Made by a program: the position numbers and the translations under genes
Notes under the pieces: model-generated
The model's database searches: none
The model's input: only the letters and a program-made list of their open reading frames with translations
Told to the model about the DNA's origin: nothing
Origin: Guyanagaster necrorhizus
Taxonomy: Eukaryota > Basidiomycota > Agaricomycetes > Agaricales > Physalacriaceae
Direction: 5' to 3'
Length of the DNA stretch: 64,000 bases
Assembly (NCBI RefSeq): GCF_019112545.1
Contig: NW_025064883.1
Location: 2,339,802-2,403,801 of the forward strand
Shown: positions 42,697 to 54,815 of the stretch, in pieces
Layout: each line of letters starts with the position of its first letter
Position numbering within the stretch: position 1 is the stretch's first letter

Positions 42697-45306
42697 ATGC
42701 CCTTGTCCGCTGCGCAAAAACAGGCCATTGAGGAGGTTGTAAATGCCATCACTACTGCCACCGTGCCCAAAGGAAGGCGACTTCTCTCAGCCATGTTCAT
42801 GAGCCTCGTCGATCCAAAGGAATGGCCAGAATATTACGAGGTATGCTCTTTCTTCGTTCGTGGTCGTCCCCTTCATTGTTGCAGATTATTCCAGATCCTC
42901 GGTGTATCAATAGCATACGTACGACATTAGAAAAGAATCGGTATAGAGCAGCCCTAGACGCGTATGCGGATTTGTCCCTCGTCTTCTGGAACGCGCTCTA
43001 TTACAACGAAGCGGGTAGTCAGATTGCCATGGATGCTGAAACATTAAAAGTGCGTTAATTTTGTGCGATTATTGTCCCTGCCCATGTTCATCGAAGTCCT
43101 AGCGTCTTTTGGAGACTGAGTGGAAGAAACGAACGGTCTTGCCCCCTCCTCGAACGTCCCCGCCGCCGAGATCTGCCCAGAAAGTCCACAAGGTGGAAGA
43201 AGAAGAACCATCGCCTCCCCCCGAAAAACCTCCCGCTTCTTCTCCCCTAACAGCGCAGGCAGCAGTGGTCTCTACCAAAAATACTCCGATCATTCCTACA
43301 GCTATACCAGCAAATGATGCCTCCGCCAATCAGAATACTTCCAATGGCCAACCATCCCCTGAGCCGTCATCTTCCGAGGAAGAGATAGATGTCGGTAGTG
43401 TGGCAGACCTTCAAGCGCATGTACCCACAGAGAGAGATGCTGCAAGTGAGGAAGTTATCCGTCATTTGGATAAGAGCTTGCCCAGATGGCCCGGATTCTC
43501 AGAGGAAGGCTGGATGGGGAATATCAAGGTGACGGTTTCGCTTGTCTTCTGGTCGGCTATTTTTTAATCACCAGCGGTACAGATTTCTTACCTGGATTTA
43601 GTCCACGCTATCAAGAGCCACAAAGATGTGATGTACGTCAAGTGTTTGGTCGCTTATTTTTGGCTCATCATATCCAGAGGTAATCGATATGCTTTCGTCT
43701 TGGAATCCGTGCCAGAACGCGCTGAGATAACATATCTGTCGCTAAATGTTTGGGTTTCTTCTCTTCTCTTATGTTAAGATATCGTTGATTTCTTGCAGAT
43801 GCCACTCTCTCTGAAGTCTATTGAGGTTGGTGTCTGTCCAGTTCTTTTTTTCATCAGTTGAATGGCGCTTAGAGTCGCGCTCGCGCAAAAGATTATTCCA
43901 CTCCAAAAGACTTCGACGTCGAATTCATGCAACTTTTCGCTAAAGCAAGAAGGTGGCATGATCCCGGTTCCGATGCTTATGGCCACGTTCTTCTTCTCCA
44001 AGTCAGCGAAGTTTTATCTCGGCTGCGAGAAGGACTCATCGTTTTCCAGAGATTGTATCAAGCGTTGACCTCAAAAGCGCCACCACACGGTCCGCCTTAT
44101 TCCTCACCAACAAACTTTGCCTCGCTACGTGCCGGACCCGGTGCATCCGGACCTGCTTCTGGTACAGGTGTAACCAGTGACCATATTCCCACCAAAGGCA
44201 GGAACTTTGTGGATCGGCATCATTACAAGGGCTGGACCATTAAGGCCGGTGACTGGGTACACCTTAGCAATCCTGATTATCCAAGTCTCCCTACCATTGG
44301 ACAGGTGCATAAATGCTGGGTTGCTGAAGAAAGGCATGCTTGATAATCGATATTCAGTTGATGACCTTATCCTGACTTTGATGCTTAGATCACGGAAAGG
44401 TCAGCATGGCATAACCGTTTGCTGGTTCTTCAGACCCGAACAGGTATTTTTCTATCTTTTGTTATGTTCTTCCTTGCTGTAAAAGATCACCAGACCCATC
44501 ACACTTCTGATCGGACGTTCTTAGAAGGGGAAGTATTCAAGACAAGTATGAACACGTTTTTTTCATTCTCGGTTACATCTGATGGTTTCCTTGGAGGTCA
44601 CTTCGCTGAGCATCCGCTCGAAGATATACTAGAAAAGATAGCATGCCAATATGCCGTCGACAATTTTCGCGGGCGACCCAGAGCTCCCTACTGGTATCCC
44701 GGTATCCCGTTATACGTATGCGAATCTCGATACAACAACGGTAGTCGTGCGTTTGTTAAGGTAAAAGACTGGAGCTCATGCATGCCGGAGGAATCCCGTG
44801 AATTGGTGCCTATCTATCCTTTTGAGAGAATTGTTTCTCCGCGTCGACTTCCTAGTCCCTTCCTTAGTAAGGGAAAGAACGGGGCCAAGGCATCAGGAGG
44901 CCTTATTAGTGGTTCTATCATTCCCAGCAGCAGAGTGACACATATCATTCCCATATCTACTACGGCATCGAATGCGACAACAGCCGTGGATCGTTCGATT
45001 CTATTTAATTCTGGACTGACATTGGGAAACAACGCCCGGCAGGAAAAACTTCCTCCAGAAACCAGTACGTGATGATGTACTGACAGCTTGAATGGATTAC
45101 TCATTAAATGTTGTGTTCGCACAGCTAAACACTTTGACCGCGATCTAGAAACCGACGAAGTTCTTTGGTTCGCTGCTCCGCCAACAAATGTAGCGCCTGC
45201 ACCAGTGCCCAAATATAGCCTAGCCTACCTTCACTTCCTTGCAACGAAGCGTAAAAACAGGGCCGAACCAGGCTCCTTAGCGAAGAGGCCTCGGACGACA
45301 GCCTGA
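42697..45306 (+). CDS. RSC/PBAF-type chromatin-remodelling subunit with bromodomains and BAH domain
   Basis: Homologous in layout to yeast Rsc1/Rsc2 and animal polybromo: bromodomain, bromodomain, BAH. Start ATG 42697 (MPLSAAQKQAIEEVVNAI). Bromodomain 1: PEYYEIIPDPRCINSIRTTL and FWNALYYNEAGSQIAMDA. Then an acidic Pro/Ser linker. Bromodomain 2: ISYLDLVHAIKSHKD, MPLSLKSIESRARAKDYS, and FMQLFAKARRWHDPGSDAYG, assembled from several small exons between 43520 and 44000. BAH domain: YKGWTIKAGDWVHLSNPDYP, VCWFFRPEQTHH, GEVFKTSHFAEHPLEDILEK. Ends AKRPRTTA at 45306, a basic nuclear tail. First exon 42697-42840 and second from 42885 are in frame. Acts in the nucleus by reading acetylated histones. Not every intron was resolved, but no disabling change was seen. 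Confidence 0.88.
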
Positions 45307-46035
45307 CAGCACTTGTAGAAGTGTAAGCTAGATTTCTTCGATAATTTATCTGCTGTATTCTCGAATGCTGTATAATCTAGCTTCATTTCGGGGCGATTTA
45401 CACCGCACTCTCTCAGCGAGGTTACCTGAACGCGCTTATTCCTGCCAAACATAATCAGGGCCAAAATTGGCCCGCGAAGAATCGTCCTTCCTCGGAATGC
45501 GTTCGCGGCCGAGATGATCTTTTGACTGTTCTACCATTACTCAGTTTAGTGACTGTGAAGGCTCGGAACCATGGTGGTTTGCAGCTTTAATTGTGGAGTC
45601 AGGGTCCCAGGCTCTCAGAGGGTTGAAATATCGCTCGAAATACTAGGGTTTATCTGGAGCGGCTCCGAAGAACGTTCTTGTTCCTTAAATACATACACAC
45701 GACAACGTCATCCTAAATTCAAAATGTACGATCCGCCACTGGTGCGATACTCGGTGTGTCTTTCATTTACCGTTTCAACATGCACCACGAAGTCGAATAC
45801 TAGTGACTCAACATCACGGGTACACATTCTACAGCAAGGCTGCGCATGACACAGCTATTCTCGCTGATAGCTGTTTTTCGATGTAATCAGACGCCGCTTG
45901 ATTAGGCCCGAGTTACCATCCATCAGCTGAGATCTTCATACATCGCCGTCCTGCTTCCTTTCTTGCTTGTCTTCCCCCACTTTGTACGTCCCGTCGCTCC
46001 TCTCCTCATCGGAAGTGCGTCCACTAGCTATTGTC
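45307..46035. other. Intergenic; no supported gene
   Basis: The plus-strand open frame at 45571-45849 has no motif. It probably contains the 3' end of the remodeller transcript and the promoter of the next gene. Confidence 0.45.
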
Positions 46036-47794
46036 ATGCTCTTCCGACGACTACTCAGTGCTTCATTGTACGGCCTTGGGGTGCTTACTAGCTCTTTCTC
46101 ATCAGCGGCGCTCATGCCGCGGGGTCCCCAGACGAATGCAACATGCACGAGCGACTTTACTTGGGCTGACAATGCAGAAGAGCTAAATCCTTGTTCACTG
46201 GTTGCATACGTTATGGCTTCTTGTCTTACGGATAGTGAGCATCTGCTTCGTGATTGACTTTCTTGTCCGCTCACAGCTTTGGCTGAACAGCATATTATGT
46301 ATGGGCTTTGAGTAATGATACACATTATGATCGGCCAGGAGATGGGGCTATCTCAGTGACGCCTTGTTCATGGTTCGCTCGCCATTATACAGGGAATTTA
46401 TGAACTCTAAAAATTTCTGCATAATAGTTCCTGGGCTGCATACAACCTTTTCGGTGCTTGTACAGCGTGCCAAGCCGGTAGTCATGCTAGCTGGGGGTGT
46501 GTTCACCGCATGTTCTTTTACGCACTATCTTAAGGCTACGTTTTAGCTGGGCCGCTTACAAGGCGAATTGTGGAGATGACTTGTCCAATACAACGTGAGT
46601 CTATTATTATAGTAATCTAAATGTGTGCTCAGTATGTATTGCAGTTTCTTCCCTTATGATAAGGATTATACTCTTCCGACAGCTGCTTCGATTCCTTACT
46701 GGGCTGCACAAAATCGTGAGTATACCCTACATTGTTTCGAGCTAGAAAGCTTACCGTGGTGAACGTAGCCTCGATTTGGAACAATGGCGAATTTGACACG
46801 ACCGAGGCGAAGAATCTATCTTTGGAAGGTGAGTTGGCGATATGTCATCAAGGGGATAGTGTTCATCTCCCTCCTAGGACATGCCGACTTGAGTGGTCCC
46901 TCAAATGACACCAGTAACGGCTCCGGTTCTTCGAGACTGGTGGGCGCTATTGTGGGGGGAGTTGTTGGGGGCGTTACCGTGGTAGCCGGTGCAGCTGTAG
47001 TTGCCTTCTTCCTTTTCCGACGTCATCGTCGACATCGTGCACCTAAAATCCTGGAGATTCGACCAGGACATTTCCGCTCCCAATCTGATCTAACGCAAAA
47101 GAATGGTCCTGCAATACTCTATAGCGATTCCGCAGGTCAACGTCCTTCGAGCTCGCTTACCCAGGCGACTCACACTATACTTTCACACTCTGGAGAAGGG
47201 ACCACACCTTCATATTTCGGCTCCATCCACGGCTCTTCTGCTTTCATGTCTCCACCCACTTCTCCGACACGCCAGTTAATGTCCCCTCCACCAATGATTA
47301 TGAATCCAGAGGATATCATTCACCCATTCACTGCTACCCCTTTGATGACAGCATCACCCTCGTACACGGTCGACAGGAAAGGCGAGGGAGGTACGGATTT
47401 ACACACCCACTATCAACGACCTTCGATATCTTCCGTTGACCCAATCGCTGATCATTCTGCGACCAACCCTGAAAGTGCATCGAGACAGCGCATAAACCCT
47501 CCTGCTTACAGTATGTACGAAGAAGAATCCCCTCATGTGATACATCAAACACCGGACGGTACTGGTAACCCGTCACGAGCTCCGACGCCCAATCGAGGAC
47601 ACCGATCTGAAAAGCGTACTAGTCAGGACGCAGCAGTCTTGCCTCGGAGTCCGGTTGCATCCACTATGCAAGTGCGGAACACTGAGAGCCGATCGTCTTC
47701 TCCTGGACATGGGGCGTTTGGCGGTATGAACGCCGTGCGATCTAGTCGTGCGCTGAGCGAAAGCACGGATATTGACGTATCGAGGATAGCCTGA
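46036..47794 (+). CDS. Secreted-domain, single-pass membrane protein with Ser/Pro-rich cytosolic tail
   Basis: Start ATG 46036 (MLFRRLLSASLYGLGVLTSS), a signal peptide with likely cleavage after SSA. The outer domain includes CTSDFTWADNAEELNPCSLV, then ASIPYWAAQN and SIWNNGEFDTTEAKNLSLEG from later exons. Glycine-rich juxtamembrane SNDTSNGSGSSRL leads to the membrane segment AIVGGVVGGVTVVAGAAVVA, then the basic stop-transfer RRHRRHR, then about 250 residues of Ser/Pro-rich tail (AFMSPPTSPTRQLMSPPPM, PSRAPTPNRGHRS). Ends DIDVSRIA at 47794. This layout is frequent in Agaricomycetes and is sometimes likened to wall-sensor proteins; function is unproved. Introns between 46230 and 46870 only partly resolved. 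Confidence 0.75.
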
Positions 47795-48096
47795 TTTATG
47801 TATCGTGTACATTTTTATTTGGATATACAAACCGATTTATCCCTTTAAGTGGTCATTCTCAGGCCTGCCATCACCGTCTTAGGTTTCGATCCAATTTTTT
47901 TTGTCATGTGACTGCTAGTTGAGCATAATAATTCATACAGCTGCATATATATTCTGTTTACAAAGTATACTCATAAGGATCTCCGCGATAAGGAGGGCGC
48001 GGTCTGTTCATTATCTCGCGCGAGAAGCCTTGTGCTCCCTTTGACTCCTTTTATTTTCCTCTCGAGCTGGCTTTCGATCCGCCGAAGACCAGCAAG
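47795..48096. other. Intergenic
   Basis: 300 bases of AT-rich 3' flank; no gene. Confidence 0.45.
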
Positions 48097-48630
48097 ATGA
48101 CACGCCGTCTTTATGAGCTGCACGCACTCGAATACCAAGCTCGAGGTGGTACCTATGCAGACGTTCTCCGCCGGCTGTCTGTACCTTGCTCAGAGAGGCT
48201 GGCCAATCTGATATCAACGCTGAAGCTGCTATCCAGCTACTCTTGCGACCCCCGTTGGATCCTGCAAGTCATACTTGTCTGTCAAACCTCAAGGATCATG
48301 GGCTTGATGTATTTGGATATTTCATCCTTGACGCTGAGACATTCGAAGAGTACATCCGACCCTCCCTGGAGAACCTCTCGCTCACCATCATTAACCCGCT
48401 ACCCGCCAACCCATCAGGTTTGTTTGGCCCCTGCGTAACACAGATTCAGCAGGTGGCAGCTCTGTCTCGCGCAGTCCCTCCAGAGCAAGTGTTGGTCGTG
48501 TCTTCATCTTCTATGAGTGCTTCGGAGCCTGCAACGGCCATGAGGATGGCCACGGCGCTTTTAGTCCGACCTGATGTGACCCAGAGGTCGACGCTTTGTC
48601 CGAGGCGTATACAGTCAAGTCCACGATGAT
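48097..48630 (+). pseudogene. HAD-superfamily (haloacid dehalogenase-like) fragment
   Basis: Two overlapping frames: MTRRLYELHALEYQARGGTY (48097 on), then after a frame change GLDVFGYFILDAETFEEYIR, PANPSGLFGPCVTQIQQVAA, EQVLVVSSSSM and AMRMATALLVRPDVTQR. The order and the VLVVSSS and TALLVRP blocks resemble the second half of fungal type II haloacid dehalogenases. The catalytic DxxGT motif at the N-terminus is absent, and no normal-sized intron explains the frame change near 48190. Most likely a relic. Confidence 0.35.
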
Positions 48631-48869
48631 GGCGTGTTTGGCTGATCTGATCTCCCGAGCACGGTCAGCACCCCAAGACAAGTGGACACGGAGCGCTGCT
48701 GCCGACAAGAATGAGATGGTACAGAACCCTCGGGTTTGCGACATGTACCAGCTTGACCGAGTGATTGCCGGGGAGTGATAACGGTGAGCTTGCACTTTTG
48801 ACTTGGTCCTTCTGTACAGCGTGCTTAGTACACGTCACAGTTACTGTTAGTCGGGCTGTCAACTGGCTC

Positions 48870-49742
48870 ACCAACGATCGTGCGGTGGTCAAGGCCGTCA
48901 TATCTAGTACGTCAAAAGGCATAGTGCCATACGAGGCCAAGGTTTACAGGCAACTGGCCGGTAGCCCGGTCATCCCGTTTATCCACTGGAGCGGGACGTA
49001 TGGCGAGACGGACGTAATAGTCATGGAATGCCTTGGTCCGACGCTTGCGAACCTCCGCCTGGCCTGTCGAGGGACACTTACGCTCAAATCGCTGCTAATG
49101 ATCGGTATCTAGATGGTGTGTGCCCTGCCTGTCCTATCTTTCTTTTTTACTGTCTACATTCAAGGAGTTTTATAGCTAGATTTCATCGAATATGCCCACT
49201 CGCGTGGCATCATACTTCGCGATATCAAACCGCAGAATTTCGTGGTTGGGACGCGCCACTGAGAATGCGTCCATTATTTACGCTTTTGACTTTGGCCTGG
49301 CAAAGATGTATGTCGATTCTGTCAAGGGGGAACATATCCCGCTTCGCACAGGTCGAGGGTTCTGTGGGACCTGGCGGTATTCGAGTCATTGGTCACATCT
49401 TGGTGTTGGTGGAGGACTTTGTTATATCGCATCTGTTTTTTTGGCCGGTCGTTTGACTCGAGCTTGTTAGAGGCCAGTCGACGGGACGACATCGTATCGC
49501 TCGGTCATGTAATCTTTGAACTTCCCCATGGACGACTGCCTTGGAAAGGTATCTTCGCGCCAAATGTGGAAGCCAAGCTGAAGCGGATAGGCGAGATGAA
49601 GACGCCGTCGAACGGTGCGATGACGGAGTTGCTTTCTCGGTCTCCGAAGGCACTGTGCGATTTCATGGCGTACGCTCATGCCCTCGAGTATGCACAGAAG
49701 CCTGACTACCTGTGCTTCTTGGGTTCCTCAAGGAGGGGCTGA
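48870..49742 (+). pseudogene. Decayed CK1-like protein kinase
   Basis: Kinase landmarks appear in the right order but in several frames: TSKGIVPYEAKVYRQLAGSP, VIVMECLGPTLANLRL, a TAG stop at 49111-49113 where CK1 family helices continue, then after an intron IEYAHSRGIILRDIKPQNFV (catalytic loop, His of HRD replaced by Leu), YAFDFGLAKMYVD (DFG kept), GFCGTWRYSS, and RRDDIVSLGHVIFELPHGRL. CK1 kinases have HRDIKPxN and a G-T-x-R-Y motif, which fits. Frame changes near 49255 and 49440 and the in-frame stop argue for a pseudogene. No Gly-rich loop found upstream. Confidence 0.6.
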
Positions 49743-50148
49743 GGACGGGTGGGTGGGAGTGCGATGGTATGTTTGATTGGATGAAGGCGGAGCTCACGCC
49801 AAGGGGTACTCTTCTTCCAGCCGAGTATCAGCACATTGTTGATCCTGATGTTGTTCCGGACTCTAAAAGACCTATAGGGCGCTGATATCTTGAGGAGCAT
49901 AGCAGTTTGTGAGAAGGCGATGGTTCTCACTGTCTCGTGAGGACTTGAAGATGACTGGGGACCGGTTGGGCCTCCCGTTAGTCCACCTATAGATGCTTTT
50001 TCTTGTAGAATGCATTCGATTCTTCACCTCATTTAGATTTGAGAGAACGAACTTATTTGGTGGCATGAAGATCTCTCGCAGGCATAATAAAAGCTATAAC
50101 ACACGGCGTATGGCCGCCCAACACCACACTCCCAGAATATGGCAGATC

Positions 50149-50720
50149 TCAGCGTTGCTACTACAATGTCGCTTGTTGGCCTCGTCACTGGAGGCGGAAC
50201 CGGAATGTGAGTACGCGTTGCTTCTTCTCACGTCAAGCTCATCATTTAAGCATCATTGAAGAGGACTGAGTATCGCGAAGGCTTTTGCTGCAAACTGGTC
50301 GAAGGCTAGACGTCCTAGAGAAAGCCGCTGTATCCATTACAGGCGTTCCGGGATCACTGGTTCCGTGCGCATGTCTATAAGTCTTCAAGATAATAGCATT
50401 GAATACGTTGGCAGACTCCAGCTAGATATCACGAATGAAGAGCAGGTCGAGGAAGCCGCTAAACACATCGAAACGACATCGAGAGGTACAAGAGAATGAA
50501 CTGCCGGAAGAAGGTCTAGGACGTTTAAGTTGATGCCGGACCATTCAACACTGTCTGTCTTAACACGCTGTCCCGGGCAGGCGTATTCGACCCTGACGCT
50601 GTATCATGCTTGGTTAGAAGCTGGCGTACTGCCTGCCTTCCAACATGGAACCAGCCGCCTTCATCGCCAAGAATCTATCCCCACCCACCAATCCTTCCTA
50701 GTTCTTCAAAATGACCGATA
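50149..50720 (+). pseudogene. Short-chain dehydrogenase/reductase remnant
   Basis: Begins MADLSVATTMSLVGLVTGGG, with the Rossmann motif TGGGTG, then an intron-like break. It continues SIAKAFAANW, and in other frames LQLDITNEEQVEEAAKHIE, a typical SDR segment after the first beta-alpha units. The downstream catalytic YxxxK block is not found. Several frame changes and missing length mark it as a relic. Confidence 0.55.
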
Positions 50721-50881
50721 GGTAAGCTAGCGTATCCAAACACCCCTCTGGGGGGGGTCCGGTAAAAATTAGTAACTTACCTTCGGGTTTCGCGGCGCAA
50801 AACTACCCCGTAGCACTCGTGACTCAGCAGTGGGGGTACTTGGTAACTATCTAGGGAAAAGAATTATCGGACCGCCATCAA

Positions 50882-50955
50882 TGAGTCGACCCAGGTTCGA
50901 ACTGAGGACCTTCTGTGTGTTAGACAGATGCGATAACCAGCTACGCCATCGACCC
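50882..50955 (-). tRNA. tRNA-Val (anticodon AAC)
   Basis: Read on the minus strand it folds as a full cloverleaf without an intron. Acceptor arms are GGGTCGA and TCGACTC (one G-T pair). The D arm is GCGTAGCTGGTTATCGC, the anticodon stem TCTGT/ACAGA with loop CTAACAC, and the T arm CTCAGTTCGAACCTGGG. Discriminator base A. The B box GGTTCGAAC-type sequence is present as GTTCGAACC. A T-run terminator downstream is not obvious on the minus strand. Confidence 0.93.
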
Positions 50956-51042
50956 ATAGAATGGTACCTATAACTAGATATTTGTTTCGACACATGAGCC
51001 CAAATATTATATACTACTCAAAAAAATAAATAAATACATGCC

Positions 51043-53740
51043 CTACTGATAATGTACACCAAATCCGTCCATCGACCATCCATAATCTGATGAATACAGT
51101 AAGCCCGCAAGCTCTGCCATCGTCGTCTCCCCAAATCCCAAACCTGGTCCATCTAGCATGACGTCGGGATACAGTTTGTAACTTGGACGAGGAATATGGA
51201 ACGGCGCCATGATCGCTGTGGGGGATGTACTCGACTTAGAACTGGAACCGGACACAGACCCCGGACTGCTTGAGTTTTTCGATGCATCGATGATCATCCG
51301 CTTGACAATGCGCTCGAACGGTTCTCCCTCGCTCTCGTCATCTATCTTATCCCGCCCCCGTTTCCTTGAAGGCTTTGATGGGAGGTCCGGTTCGGCAGCT
51401 AGAAAGGGAATCGATCAACAGCAGGAAGAAGCAGAGCAAAGAAGGAAACTTCACTCAATAATCCCTCCAATAACGCAATAGCATTCCTCGAGACCACGGA
51501 TATATGTTCTGCAGTCTTGAAAAGATCTAGCACCTGCCGAAGCTCTGCCCTCCGCTGATCCAGACTCTGTCCATCGTCAGCCGCTTTCTGATGGCACAGG
51601 TCAATGAACAAAACCACCGCGGCAGCGAAACCATAGAACAGCACAATCCACCACTTGAGGAGGATAGCGGATTGCTCGTCGTCGGATTTAAGATGGTCCA
51701 ATATTGCTTGGGCGGATGCTATGCATTGTTCACGAGATTTCACCTTCATAGACAGTAAGACAGAGATATACGCATATAAGGATGCGTTTACGCACATATT
51801 TGCGGTCTTTATACCCTCTGAATAGATACGGTCTATGCAGCCTCAACCGCCTCGTCTCACCCATGATCAAACACAACGTCAGCTCGAGCCCTTTCACCCC
51901 ATCGTCAATCGCCAGGCTGTTGTCGTCGGTTATGAAATGCCTGGGCACGCCTTCCACCATTTCTTCCAGCCGCTTATCCATCTCTCCAACAAAACTATAA
52001 CCCGTTGGCGCCTGCATCTCATCCACGATCTCCCGATACAGACCTACAAACCGTAGACGTGTAAGTGAGAACGTCATTTCTGTGTATTCTTCCATAGGTC
52101 GGCAAAGTAGCAGTCGACCATCGTCAACGAGATCCCCGTCATTCACATTGGCCGGCCACCCTGTATGGTTTTGCGAAGGGTGTATGGAATATGTACCATT
52201 ATGCGCGGCGGCATGCGACCAGTCGTTGAATATCTGATCGCTGTGAGAAAATCAAAGAAGGAAGTAAATGAGACGCACAAGATTCCACCATACTCTACGT
52301 GCTGTCTCCCGCTTGATTAGAGATCTCCATGTCGCGCTGTATGTCCGCTCGTCAGATTCAGAGCCTAACCGAGACATACCAAGGTTCTGGGCTATCTAAT
52401 GAAATGATTAGCCCTCGTATTCTACATGTGAATTTCACGAACCTTGATGGCAGACCCTAGTAACGCCCAATGCGTACTATCGATTCCACCCGTCAGGCTA
52501 GAGTACTTTACGTGAAGCTGAGACCACTTACTCAGCTTCGTCTAGATTTTGTTGATACACGCCCATAAGCCTGGTGCATTGAATCCATGAGCTGGATTTG
52601 GAAGATATGATAAAGTGATACGTACAAGATACACTGCAGGTGCTCCAAGGAGTGTGCTCCTAAGAAGTCGTCGTAATGCAAACATGCTTGCGCAGCAGAG
52701 TACATCCGTTTCGATAATTCCGACGCGGTAGAAAGGTCAAAGCCAATGCGCTCGCAAACATACGGTTCTATCAGGTGCAGTGATAGACATAATATCATGA
52801 AATACACCCCAAGAAATGAGACGCGAACCATTCCCACGCTTTCGTTGGATTTTTGCATTAGGAGGATATTCAGCTGCAAGATACATCAGCGGATAATTCA
52901 GCTAGAGGAGACAATACGTACCTCACTAATAAACGTGGGTGCGTGTAAAACTTTTGAATACCATTCCAATCTCTCGAACTAGCAGAGTAGGTGAACCGCA
53001 GAGACTTAGAGCATGGAATACACGCACATAAAACTGCACCAACGTGCGGCTCCTCAATTCGTCTGGAAGCATCGATAATAACCTCGCTATTGCATTGACA
53101 CCAGGATCCAGTAGAAGGAGCAAAGGGTGTCCACTGGAGGGGCTAGCAGACGTATACGGATCTTCGTTGTTGTTCGTCACGTCAAAATCTTGCGTGGCTC
53201 TGCTACGATTCACGCGGTGTCCCATAGCAAAGTCTTCCAGCATCATCGCAACGTCTTCGTCCGTCGAAGTAACACCAAACGAAGACCGAATAGCTGAGCG
53301 CACTTTCTCCTTGTCCTTTACTTTTTCTTTTTCCTTCCCATGGTCACCAGAGGAGACAAGCTTCGACACTGTCTGTTCGAGAACAGCTAACCGTCCCAGG
53401 ACGTCGTCGAGCGTTTCTACAGTAGTCTTGCCTGACCTGTGCAGTGGGTAGTTAGAGGGAGCATAAGAGAGTATTTGAGATGCATACGCAACGATGCTCC
53501 GGTCTACCTCCCTGCATTGACCGCCCTCTCCTCGTAACATACATGGAGCACAGGGGTACGCCCTATTGCCTGTTTAGCGTCAGTAAAACCCCTGATGATC
53601 TGACTGGAAAATTGCCACGGACATTTTATCTTACGCTTGCGGCCTAGAGTGCGTTAGCAACATTATGAACAAGACAACAAGACGAACTTACATTGAAAAC
53701 AACTCTGTATCGGCCTCGACGACATACGCGGTTCCGCCAT
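51043..53740 (-). CDS. Zn2Cys6 fungal transcription factor
   Basis: Start at ATG 53740 (MAEPRMSSRPIQSCFQ). The binuclear zinc cluster is split by two introns and reads CFQCRKRKIKC, then NRAYPCAPCMLRGEGGQC. All six cysteines are present with the spacing of the Gal4 class, so it should bind CGG-type half sites as a dimer. It continues with a predicted coiled coil (LDDVLGRLAVLEQTVSKLVS) and an acidic stretch. The fungal-specific middle homology region follows: ALSLCGSPTLLVREI, IGFDLSTASELSKRMYSAAQ, SLEHLQCILYVSLYHIF and RRLRLHRPYLFRGYKDRKY. The C-terminal Ser-rich region (SSSPGSVSGSSSKSSTSPT) ends GWSMDGFGVHYQ at 51043. About eight short introns. No target is apparent among its neighbours. Confidence 0.88.
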
Positions 53741-54815
53741 AGGACATTGAGAATGGATGTCGATAAGGAACACGTCCAAGATGATCAGATTTTGTAGCCG
53801 ATCTCCGTTCCCTCGATCCGTCATCCGTTCCTTATCATATATACAGGGGCCGCTAGTCACAGAAAAACAGCCTATTCCATGAATCATGTAAGTATCGTAC
53901 CAAACATTCTTAAGCTGGAGGCGGTACTTGCGAGTACTGTAGTCGGGCCTCGGCCAACCTGCTGAAGGTGCTGCTAGACATTTTCATGAGTGTAACGGTC
54001 CGGTGGTAGCCCAAGAAAACCCACAAACTTAAAGTTCACAGGTAACCCTCCAGGAGGATTTGATGGAAGTCCAAATATGACTTTAGCTGCACCACGCCGA
54101 GGGGAACACCATAGGCCCTATTTTCAGAAAATACAGCTGCTGCGGCGGTATACTCCCCCGGATTCGACGTACTACCGGCCTCAAAATCGGGCTCAGATGA
54201 CAACATCATCCCCCCTGATTGGCCACATGCAGACGTTGAAATGTATCCGTATAAACTCCCACGAACAGGGAGCTAATAGCAATGCGGCTGTAACGATATA
54301 ACTGATGACTAGTGACGGTGCATGAGGCCACCAGTCACAGTATCCACTGATCTTGAGAAGACTGAAAAGAAAACATTCTGCGTGAATTGTTTTGAAGAAT
54401 TTTTGCACGGAAAGGAGGGTCAGATGAAGCACAATCCGAGATTCTGAAAGGAAAAAAAAAGGACGTTATATCGATATTGAAGTTGTGTAACCTGTAAGCA
54501 ATTAACGGACGAATCTGAGATGGCATGTTAAAAAGAACTCGATGGACCGACGTCCCGGAGAGGGTAATCAGGCGCTTGAGGGCCGGTCGATCAATTCAAA
54601 ATCTGTCGGTCCCCGGCCCGACAAGCATCCCCGCTGCACAAGTCAAGACTGGCCTGGTGACCTACGATTTCCACACATTCTCTGAGCTGGAAAAAGCACC
54701 GCAGTTTCTATTCTCTAGGAAAATCGAGCTCACTGGGAGAACATTGTTTTCAAAAGAAACTAAAAGCTGTCCGGCACTGATTTCTACTCGCGACCCTACA
54801 AACTATTTCTTTGCT
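53741..54815. other. Intergenic; no supported gene
   Basis: Upstream of the transcription factor and 3' of the F-box gene. The plus-strand frame at 54525-55190 runs antisense through the F-box gene and has no domain of its own. Confidence 0.45.
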
